Made by a program: the position numbers and the translations under genes
Shown: positions 13,101-25,100 of the stretch, one piece after another
Layout of the letters: each line of letters opens with the position of its first letter
Position numbering within the stretch: the stretch's first letter is position 1
Notes under the pieces: model-generated
What the model was told of the DNA's origin: nothing
Databases searched by the model: none
The model's input: only the letters and a program-made list of their open reading frames with translations
Assembly: GCF_026151205.1 (NCBI RefSeq)
Contig: NC_087074.1
Location: forward strand, 5,706,001-5,770,000
DNA from: Bolinopsis microptera
Taxonomy: Eukaryota > Ctenophora > Tentaculata > Lobata > Bolinopsidae
Direction: 5' to 3'
DNA: 64,000 bases

Positions 13101-16100
13101 TAGCCACTAGGCCAAATCCAATGATGATCGTGTACGTTATTGTACATAACCATGTACAAATTGTACATTATATAATCTGTACATGTACAATATGCGCACT
13201 GCACAATATAAAGTATGTAACATTCCTGTTGCAGGCCGATACACAGGGTAGCGTGTGTGGTGACCTGTTGGTTGAAGAGGCTGAGATGGCGTCCTTACTA
13301 ACCGAGTCACTGGAGGAACTGATAAACCAGTACGGGAACTTCTCCGATGACGGCAGGGTAAGTGTAGTGTTTTAACTATTTGGATTTCAGATGATGTGAA
13401 TGTTTAACGTTAGATTGATCTCCTTGACAACGTTGTTGACTCTGCAGATCTGCTCTGTATTACTTAAGTTATGTAAATGCTAATATGTCTGATGTAATGG
13501 GACTTCCGTAAAGTTCTACACGCTAGTCTTATTGGACTCTCCCCAAAGATCCACAAAAATGGAAGTTCCCAAGTTCTGTTGGAATGTAAGATTATGATAG
13601 TTGAACTTAGTGTAAGCCAGTACCTGTCCCCTGAGTACATATATGTAACATAATTCAGTTACATCTTTACATAACTGCTATACTGCATTCCAGGCCCTTT
13701 TATTCGCACCAGATCTTCTGATTTGTTCCATATTTAATTAGTACACTGCAGTATCTCAAATTTGGGATTATTGTTCGCCATCTGAGGGTAATCTCTCTCG
13801 CTAAATAAGAGGTACTAAATGTCACGTACCAGTATAAACATTGAAACTAATGACACTAATTTCCAAACATCTAGTCTAACCTTCTATCCCTATCCGAATC
13901 ATGAGCGTGTACATCATCTGATTTTGTTAAGTCTAAATTCAGTTAACTTCATCTCGGAACTTTCTGCGGACCCCCCAGGTCACATATATGTAATGTACCA
14001 AATCTAATATCTTCTATGTTCCATACCTGGGCTCCATTCATTCACTGCTACACCGGTCAATGAAAAGGGCTCGAAACACATATTATGAGATTACCCCCAA
14101 TATTCCCAATAATCTCAACTTTCTCCTGCGCGATCATTACAAGTTTCAAATCGTACGGGGTTTATCATATATCTGGTAAGTTGTGAGTAAGTGAGTTGAG
14201 TAGTTGTCTCCCTGGTTAAGAACTGATGACAGGTTAATAATCCCAAGGGATGGTGTAGTATGTTCTACGGACTGTATATCTGTAAACATTGCGGTATGTT
14301 GGCTTGTGTTTAATCAGATAGAGCTGGCACAAATACCGCTAAGCAATTCGTTTAATTCTGAAGTTGGCAACGTTGTAGACTAATTTCGGATTGAATCTTA
14401 AAATATAATATTATGTTCCATATTTGTCCAGTTTAATGAAGTTGTTGGTGAATTGCCTCCGTCTTCTTAGCCCCTATCTGAAAACCTACATCCTCTGAAA
14501 CATACTTCCTTGAACATTACTACTATATTGTATTCCTTGAACAGTTTGAAATTAACAGAATCACACGAGCGTCAAGGAAAGTAATTTAATATTGAGATTC
14601 AGGCAACTAAACACGTTGAGTTGATCTACCTTACTCGGGATTATTATGACCGGGATAAAGTGGTGGGTTTAGGGTAATTTTGCCATATTTTTCCCGAACC
14701 ACATTTTCACCGGTCGTTAATAAACCCGCCTACTCAGCTTTTAGGGTTCCCAAGGGGTATGGGTGCTCATATTTTAATCGTTGTCTTATATTCACTAAAG
14801 AAGACTATTGGGACACTTGTTGTAGGTTTTTCGACTTCATTTGGCTAAAATTGCAAAAAATTCACCTTTTTGCCCAATTCTTGTCATATACCCTTATTGT
14901 CAAATTTGATTTAAATAGGCCAATTTTTAATTTCTTAGGTATTGACTATCTCTACATAATGAAATAGGACTCAAAGTAAAAGTAACAGTTAAATTAAAAC
15001 TTGAATTAATTAAAACTGATGAAAGGGATGATCCAGATGAAGATAACGAAGATGATTACAACTTATTGGAAGACTAAACAGCTCTCCCTTTATCTTAATA
15101 TCGATCTGGTTGTTACGCTTCAAATGTTAAAAATTATTTTCCATCTAGTTTGATTAACCACGAGTCATTATTTCTGTCTACTTTCGACAATTATTGATAA
15201 TTCTACTTGTTTCACAAGTTTTAGCAATGCGAAAATTTCTAAACTTGCTTATCTCTAATAAGGAAATTTACATCTGAGACAAAATTTTTGAATCTAAAAT
15301 TGAAAGGTTGGACACCGGTAAAATGGCGACCGGGAAAATGTGGTGGGTTTTGAGCAATTTCGCCATATTTTTCCCGAACCATATTTTAACCGGTCGTTAA
15401 TAAACCCGTCGTAATAATCCCGAGTAAGGTAGATTCAAATTTTACTTATATTAAACTCAATGTGTATCACGAACTCCTTAAAACTCAGGTTTGTAAGTTA
15501 GAAATCTAGATTTCACTTACTACAGAGCTCTCCAAAACATTACACACAGACCCATTACGACACCACGTGACTCCAGTCCTCCACTTCCTGGTGTTACTAT
15601 AAATACACCACGTGCGTGTGTGCCAGACTACAGTAGTGAGTCTGCACGTGTAGATGCGCGCGATAGAGAGCACGTGCGTTGGTGTAACTGTCACTTAATG
15701 GGATAATGTAATAACGAGAGGTAAGGACTGAGACTGTTTTCCTCGAAAAGAACCCACCTGGTTCAAAAAGTAAGAAATAGAGGGAGGGAGGGTGGTTGTT
15801 GTCTTGTACTGGAGATCTGTTACTTTTATATGTGTTAGGAGTTGTTAGCTGTGTGCAATGATCCCCGCTGCTGACTACAATTACAGAGAGTATAATATTG
15901 AAATATTGGGAATATTTCATTAATACGATGAGGGGCAGGTGGGCAGGTGTTTCGTGGAGAATGTTTGGAATATTTGGATATTTCCTCTGTTTTGGTAATA
16001 AAAGGAAGACTTCGTATGTGTTTCTGTGTAGTGGACATTTATGTACAAGAAAAAAGAAAACAATGGATGGTAAACAGAATAGAGTGATGAGCTTGGTACA

Positions 16101-19100
16101 AAGGAACAAGGGTCAAATTAGCCGTTCTCTTATTATGAAAAGCTAGGCACATAGAACTTGAACCAATAATTACATAAACATACAGTCTTGTTTTTCTACC
16201 TTGTTCCTGAAAGCTTAAGTGTTTATGTACTTGGTTTGAGTGTGTGCCTACAAACAATGATCTAACAACTGGTGGTATGTAACCCTGGTATGTAACCCTG
16301 GTATGTAACCCTGGTATGTAACCCTGGTATGTAACCCTGGTATGTAACCCTGGTATGTAACCCTGGTATGTTACCCTGGTATGTAACCCTGGTATGTAAC
16401 CCTGGTATGTAACCCTGGTATGTAACCCTGGTATGTAACCCTGGTATGTAACCCTGGTATGTAACCCTGGTATGTAACCCTGGTATGTAACCCTGGTATG
16501 TTACCCTGGTATGTAACCCTGGTATGTAACCCTGGTATGTAACCCTGGTATGTAACCCTGGTATGTTACCCTGGTATGTAACCCTGGTATGTAACCCTGG
16601 TATGTAACCCTGGTATGTAACCCTGGTATGTAACCCTGGTATGTAACCCTGGTATGTAACCCTGGTATGTAACCCTGGTATGTAACCCTGGTATGTAACC
16701 CTGGTATGTAACCCTGGTATGTAACCCTGGTATGTAACCCTGGTATGTAACCCTGGTATGTTACCCTGGTATGTAACCCTGGTATGTAACCCTGGTATGT
16801 AACCCTGGTATGTTACCCTGGTATGTAACCCTGGTATGTAACCCTGGTATGTAACCCTGGTATGTAACCCTGGTACATGTAACCCTGGTATGTAACCCTG
16901 GTATGTAACCCTGGTATGTAACCCTGGTATGTAACCCTGGTATGTAACCCTGGTATGTAACCCTGGTATGTAACCCTGGTATGTAGCCCTGGTATGTAAC
17001 CCTGGTATGTTACCCTGGTATGTAACCCTGGTATGTAACCCTGGTATGTAACCCTGGTATGTTACCCTGGTATGTAACCCTGGTATGTAACCCTGGTATG
17101 TTACCCTGGTATGTAACCCTGGTATGTAACCCTGGTATGTAACCCTGGTATGTTACCCTGGTATGTAACCCTGGTATGTTACCCTGGTATGTAACCCTGG
17201 TATGTTACCCTGGTATGTAACCCTGGTATGTAACCCTGGTATGTAACCCTGGTATGTAACCCTGGTATGTAACCCTGGTATGTAACCCTGGTATGTTACC
17301 CTGGTATGTAACCCTGGTATGTAACCCTGGTATGTAACCCTGGTATGTAACCCTGGTATGTTACCCTGGTATGTAACCCTGGTATGTAACCCTGGTATGT
17401 AACCTTGTGTCATGTGCCTTTACACACCCCAGGCTGGAGCTGGCCGTGTGACTACATCTCTCTCTGGGAGTGTGTGTAAACAGTATGTGAACTTTGTGTC
17501 TAAAGAAATAAACATTGTCTTTGTGAGAGATAATGAGCTGTTCAGTTGGCGTTCTCTTTTTCTGTTACTGTTAGGGAGGCACTGCACTGTAAGGGGGGTA
17601 GCGGCACATTTACATCAGTTATATATTATAGATATAATATTGGTAGTGAGCTTAGATTAAATGTGAAAGATATGGTTGAAATTTGAGCCCAGAGGTTCTG
17701 ATGTAGGATGACATATATGTCACTTTATGACACATAATTAATTCTATGTTGCCACCAACATCCTTCTGAAATGCACTTAGTGAAGTAATAACCCTTATAT
17801 ATCTGCTGAACTGACAAAAATACCCTCAAATATTTCTAATATTAGAGATCTTCTTACTATTTTTACCTTCAAAGTTTTAAAAGTATCTACAAGTATGCAG
17901 TTACAAGAAGAAAGTACTAATGATTATTTAATAACCAAAGTAACTTGATGACTAAAGTTACTAACCAAAATAACTTGATGACTAAAGTTACACACTCACC
18001 CCCAGGTGTATCACGTGATATCAGTACTCTCCATCATGTCAACTCTGCTGTACAGAATGTTGGTTCCTGAGGAGGCTCGTCGTGTTATCATACAATATCT
18101 ACTCTCCTTTATCAACACTTGGATATCAAACGCGGTATGTACTATTATCTAGAGAATATTCATGTTCTACTACCGCTACCAGTATCCATATTGGTACAAA
18201 TTGCATTTTCGAAAATCAATTATTTGATCTCATGAATTCTGAACGTGGTCGGTGGTATGTACCATTATTTAAAGTATCTTCATAGTCTACTACTATATAG
18301 TATATACCCATATTGGTACAAATTGAATTTTCTTTGATTTTACTACCGTCTCCTAATTCCTATGCCCATATTGGTACAAATTGAATTTTCGAAAAGACAA
18401 TTATTTGATCTCATAAATTCTGCTGTCAGACTTTCCCCTTTTTTCTAAATTGCTTTATTATATCATAACTCGAAAATAGACCGGTTATAATCTCCCAAAT
18501 TTCGACTTTCTAGATAATGAAATTTGATGTTTTGCAACGATCATTAGTGTTTGATATGTAAGTCGTAAGATGATTTCATTTGTATGACATACCGCAAATA
18601 CTCCTGACAATATGACCCGTGATCAGTCCCTCTCTGCGCACATTACATCATATTCCTGCAGCACCTTTATCATTAGTTACATCATCAAGTTGCACTTAAA
18701 AATATTTCTCTACACCAATAATGACGTTATCGTCTCTAGCTGCATGGTATGACGTCTCGGCCCTAACTTTATGACGTCACAGCCTAACTTAATGACGTCA
18801 TACTGTTTAACAGGTGTTGAAAGAGGAGAAGTTGTGTAGAAGTTTGTGGGGACTGAGGTTACAGAGACGTCTGGACAAGCTGGATCAGTGGTGTAAACGT
18901 AATGGGATCGGCAAACCCATCTCCCACTTCATGACCGAACTAATTCAGGTAATTTAATAATTTATAATTATAGCCCAGGAATTTACAGCTCAGGTATTTG
19001 CAATTTGTTCGAGAATCGGATTTGATCCGTCCCGCTATAAAATTAAATAGTGAATTAGTCGCAAGCACTTATAATTGAGACTATGAAAATGTCTCAGCAT

Positions 19101-22100
19101 AAACGCGCATGTACTGTGAAAGAATAAAAGACGTTAAGTCCAGTCTCCCACCACTTCTTCATACATAAAACACTCAGTCACGAGACTTATTATTCTCCAA
19201 TTTGTGAACAGTTCCCAGTTTTAGGACTACTCTTGAATGACCAAGATTTAATTTTGAACATGACGTGTTCCTTATTATTTACCTGCTGGGCGCTGGCCCC
19301 TTCAAAGCGTTACAGACACTCCACACTTCACTTCACTTCACTTTACTGATAACATTGTAAGTCCTGGTATACTGACAATCGCATTAAGTCTCATTGTATT
19401 AGAGTTCTGAGAGGAATGTGTTTTAACTTTCACCAGCCAGATGTTTTAAATCCAGGTTTCAGAGCCAGGTTTCAGTAGCCAGGTTTCAGTAACCAGGTTT
19501 CAGTAACCAGGTGTTGGAATGGTTGGTAGTTTAGAGTTTCAACACAGTGAAGCTTTTATTTAATAGGTGGTGCCTTGTAAAACACACAGAACAATGACCT
19601 ATTGTGCGTGTGTGGAGTGTACAACTTACAATTACATGGGTATCACATAACTATATCACATAACTTGTCTCACAAATAAATTCCATAAAACTATAAAATG
19701 CCCTATTTCTATCAGCATTGTTCTCAATACCAGTTCACTAATTCCAGTTATCTAATAACTCCACAACATGTTGAAATTGGTAAAACTTAATTCCCGGCAC
19801 AATTTAAAGTTAGCTAGTGATCTACGCAACCATGTAATTACACATAAAATAGAAGGCACGTTGTAATTAAAGTGTAACCCTATCAAGTTTTAGCTGGTTT
19901 GTAGTTTACCCACCCACTCACCTGTAACTGTTTAATAAATATACTTGTTCTGGAAACTACTGTATTGGTTACTGAGTGTTAATACGATGTGTCTGTGTAG
20001 CATAAACTAATAGTAGAGTGTTCTTTCACCTTTAATTAACATTAACCTTTAATTAATATTATGATATCCAGTCCTGTCAGTAGTTTAAATATCATAGAAT
20101 CAAAGAAATGTTAATGTTAACTGTTGTTTATCCAACAAATCAGACTGTTTGTGGTCGGTTAAACACGATTTGGAAAGCACCGATTTGGATTCTTTAATAA
20201 TAGTAACACACACACACACACAGATGTAAAAATATACCATTTGTTTACTTACTGTGCACACAGTTAAAGTTTAAACGTGACCTCATTCAGCTAATTGTTT
20301 TCTACTTTAATAGTACATGTTAGGAAATGGTCGGGCATTCCATGATACACTACCAGACAGCGACTGTTTTGAATATAATATGTATAATATGCCCTTTATA
20401 ATATGTTATATCCGTCTTGTGGTATTTATTGGCAGGAGTATAGTTAGAAGTGTGCAGTGAATTAGTGAATTCCAAAGATGACGTTCTCTAGTGTCCCGGA
20501 AAAACAGTTTTAAAGCCGAAAAAAGAGCGATTATTGCCCAAAAATCCCAAAAATGTGATAAAATAGCACACCTTCATAATATTAGCGATAAATAAAGTTC
20601 AGACAATTTGAAACATAATACTTATCTGACTTATAGACAGTGAAATTTGTACACTGTATGTTCTCTTTTACTGTGTTTCCGTTTTTCAAACTCAATCTCT
20701 TTTTATCAGTTATTTAGAATATATATTCGCATTTATCCACACTCTATTTACATTACACGTACAACGTGATATCGTTATCAGTGCAGTGTGTACAACACCA
20801 ACTACACCGATCAATTGCCAATCTGCGAAACATTTTTAATTATTATTATCACTTCGAGATGGCCAGGCCTACTCTCATGCTGTCTATATGTGATGATTAA
20901 CTCTGAAAAACTAGGGACAACTGGGGAATGATCCCAGAACCTCGAGATTTCGCGTCTCTTGCTCTACCAATTGAGCTACTGACCCTGATTCTCAGAGCGA
21001 AATCACCACTCATATACAGCACAATTTCATGCTTTGTGTGGAATATCATTTATCAGTTATTTAGAATATATATTCGCATTTATCCACACTCTATTTACAT
21101 TACACGTACAACGTGATATCGTTATCAGTGCAGTGTGTACAACACCGCACTGGTAGAGCAAGAGACGCGAAATCTCGAGGTTCTGGGATCATTCCCCAGT
21201 TGTCCCTAGTTTTTCAGAGTGAATCATCACATATAGACAGCATGAGAGTAGGCCTGGCCATCTCGAAGTGATAATAATAATTAAAAATGTTTCGCAGATT
21301 GGCAATTGATCGGTGTAGTTGGTGTTGTACACACTGCACTGATAACGATATCACGTTGTACGTGTAATGTAAATAGAGTGTGGATAAATGCGAATATATA
21401 TTCTAAATAACTGATAAATGATATTCCACACAAAGCATGAAATTGTGCTGTATATGAGTGGTGATTTCGCTCTGAGAATCAGGGTCAGTAGCTCAATTGG
21501 TAGAGCAAGAGACGCGAAATCTCGAGGTTCTGGGATCATTCCCCAGTTGTCCCTAGTTTTTCAGAGTTAATCATCACATATAGACAGCATGAGAGTAGGC
21601 CTGGCCATCTCGAAGTGATAATAATAATTAAAAATGTTTCGCAGATTGGCAATTGATCGGTGTAGTTGGTGTTGTACACACTGCACTGATAACGATATCA
21701 CGTTGTACGTGTAATGTAAATAGAGTGTGGATAAATGCGAATATATATTCTAAATAACTGATAAATGATATTCCACACAAAGCATGAAATTGTGCTGTAT
21801 ATGAGTGGTGATTTCGCTCTGAGAATCAGGGTCAGTAGCTCAATTGGTAGAGCAAGAGACGCGAAATCTCGAGGTTCTGGGATCATTCCCCAGTTGTCCC
21901 TAGTTTTTCAGAGTTAATCATCACATATTAGACAGCATGAGAGTAGGCCTGGCCATCTCGAAGTGATAATAATAATTAAAAATGTTTCGCAGATTGGCAA
22001 TTGATCGGTGTAGTTGGTGTTGTACACACTGCACTGATAACGATATCACGTTGTACGTGTAATGTAAATAGAGTGTGGATAAATGCGAATATATATTCTA

Positions 22101-25100
22101 AATAACTGATAAATGATATTCCACACAAAGCATGAAATTGTGCTGTATATGAGTGGTGATTTCGCTCTGAGAATCAGGGTCAGTAGCTCAATTGGTAGAG
22201 CAAGAGACGCGAAATCTCGAGGTTCTGGGATCATTCCCCAGTTGTCCCTAGTTTTTCAGAGTTAATCATCACATATAGACAGCATGAGAGTAGGCCTGGC
22301 CATCTCGAAGTGATAATAATAATTAAAAATGTTTCGCAGATTGGCAATTGATCGGTGTAGTTGGTGTTGTACACACTGCACTGATAACGATATCACGTTG
22401 TACGTGTAATGTAAATAGAGTGTGGATAAATGCGAATATATATTCTAAATAACTGATAAATGATATTCCACACAAAGCATGAAATTGTGCTGTATATGAG
22501 TGGTGATTTCGCTCTGAGAATCAGGGTCAGTAGCTCAATTGGTAGAGCAAGAGACGCGAAATCTCGAGGTTCTGGGATCATTCCCCAGTTGTCCCTAGTT
22601 TTTCAGAGTGAATCATCACATATAGACAGCATGAGAGTAGGCCTGGCCATCTCGAAGTGATAATAATAATTAAAAATGTTTCGCAGATTGGCAATTGATC
22701 GGTGTAGTTGGTGTTGTACACACTGCACTGATAACGATATCACGTTGTACGTGTAATGTAAATAGAGTGTGGATAAATGCGAATATATATTCTAAATAAC
22801 TGATAAATGATATTCCACACAAAGCATGAAATTGTGCTGTATATGAGTGGTGATTTCGCTCTGAGAATCAGGGTCAGTAGCTCAATTGGTAGAGCAAGAG
22901 ACGCGAAATCTCGAGGTTCTGGGATCATTCCCCAGTTGTCCCTAGTTTTTCAGAGTTAATCATCACATATAGACAGCATGAGAGTAGGCCTGGCCATCTC
23001 GAAGTGATAATAATAATTAAAAATGTTTCGCAGATTGGCAATTGATCGGTGTAGTTGGTGTTGTACACACTGCACTGATAACGATATCACGTTGTACGTG
23101 TAATGTAAATAGAGTGTGGATAAATGCGAATATATATTCTAAATAACTGATAAATGATATTCCACACAAAGCATGAAATTGTGCTGTATATGAGTGGTGA
23201 TTTCGCTCTGAGAATCAGGGTCAGTAGCTCAATTGGTAGAGCAAGAGACGCGAAATCTCGAGGTTCTGGGATCATTCCCCAGTTGTCCCTAGTTTTTCAG
23301 AGTTAATCATCACATATTATAGACAGCATGAGAGTAGGCCTGGCCATCTCGAAGTGATAATAATAATTAAAAATGTTTCGCAGATTGGCAATTGATCGGT
23401 GTAGTTGGTGTTGTACACACTGCACTGATAACGATATCACGTTGTACGTGTAATGTAAATAGAGTGTGGATAAATGCGAATATATATTCTAAATAACTGA
23501 TAAATGATATTCCACACAAAGCATGAAATTGTGCTGTATATGAGTGGTGATTTCGCTCTGAGAATCAGGGTCAGTAGCTCAATTGGTAGAGCAAGAGACG
23601 CGAAATCTCGAGGTTCTGGGATCATTCCCCAGTTGTCCCTAGTTTTTCAGAGTTAATCATCACATATAGACAGCATGAGAGTAGGCCTGGCCATCTCGAA
23701 GTGATAATAATAATTAAAAATGTTTCGCAGATTGGCAATTGATCGGTGTAGTTGGTGTTGTACACACTGCACTGATAACGATATCACGTTGTACGTGTAA
23801 TGTAAATAGAGTGTGGATAAATGCGAATATATATTCTAAATAACTGATAAATGATATTCCACACAAAGCATGAAATTGTGCTGTATATGAGTGGTGATTT
23901 CGCTCTGAGAATCAGGGTCAGTAGCTCAATTGGTAGAGCAAGAGACGCGAAATCTCGAGGTTCTGGGATCATTCCCCAGTTGTCCCTAGTTTTTCAGAGT
24001 TAATCATCACATATAGACAGCATGAGAGTAGGCCTGGCCATCTCGAAGTGATAATAATAATTAAAAATGTTTCGCAGATTGGCAATTGATCGGTGTAGTT
24101 GGTGTTGTACACACTGCACTGATAACGATATCACGTTGTACGTGTAATGTAAATAGAGTGTGGATAAATGCGAATATATATTCTAAATAACTGATAAATG
24201 ATATTCCACACAAAGCATGAAATTGTGCTGTATATGAGTGGTGATTTCGCTCTGAGAATCAGGGTCAGTAGCTCAATTGGTAGAGCAAGAGACGCGAAAT
24301 CTCGAGGTTCTGGGATCATTCCCCAGTTGTCCCTAGTTTTTCAGAGTTAATCATCACATATAGACAGCATGAGAGTAGGCCTGGCCATCTCGAAGTGATA
24401 ATAATAATTAAAAATGTTTCGCAGATTGGCAATTGATCGGTGTAGTTGGTGTTGTACACACTGCACTGATAACGATATCACGTTGTACGTGTAATGTAAA
24501 TAGAGTGTGGATAAATGCGAATATATATTCTAAATAACTGATAAATGATATTCCACACAAAGCATGAAATTGTGCTGTATATGAGTGGTGATTTCGCTCT
24601 GAGAATCAGGGTCAGTAGCTCAATTGGTAGAGCAAGAGACGCGAAATCTCGAGGTTCTGGGATCATTCCCCAGTTGTCCCTAGTTTTTCAGAGTTAATCA
24701 TCACATATAGACAGCATGAGAGTAGGCCTGGCCATCTCGAAGTGATAATAATAATTAAAAATGTTTCGCAGATTGGCAATTGATCGGTGTAGTTGGTGTT
24801 GTACACACTGCACTGATAACGATATCACGTTGTACGTGTAATGTAAATAGAGTGTGGATAAATGCGAATATATATTCTAAATAACTGATAAATGATATTC
24901 CACACAAAGCATGAAATTGTGCTGTATATGAGTGGTGATTTCGCTCTGAGAATCAGGGTCAGTAGCTCAATTGGTAGAGCAAGAGACGCGAAATCTCGAG
25001 GTTCTGGAGTTCTGGGATCATTCCCCAGTTGTCCCTAGTTTTTCAGAGTTAATCATCACATATAGACAGCATGAGAGTAGGCCTGGCCATCTCGAAGTGA

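Noticed and set aside
14680-14967. 95-codon frame inside the 807-bp element
   Set aside because: Present only as part of a MITE with no transposase features.
15597-16109. 170-codon minus-strand open frame in an afadin intron
   Set aside because: No recognisable domain, irregular composition, and low-complexity DNA around it.
16274-17405. CRISPR-like array
   Set aside because: The repeats are contiguous with no unique spacers, and the context is eukaryotic.
17153-17413. 86-codon minus-strand frame of GYIPGLHTR repeats
   Set aside because: Pure translation of the 13-bp minisatellite.
17434-17590. Possible extra afadin exon after the minisatellite (acceptor CCCCAG, donor CTGTAAGG)
   Set aside because: The flanking DIL exons already join in phase without it and the translated residues do not resemble DIL sequence.
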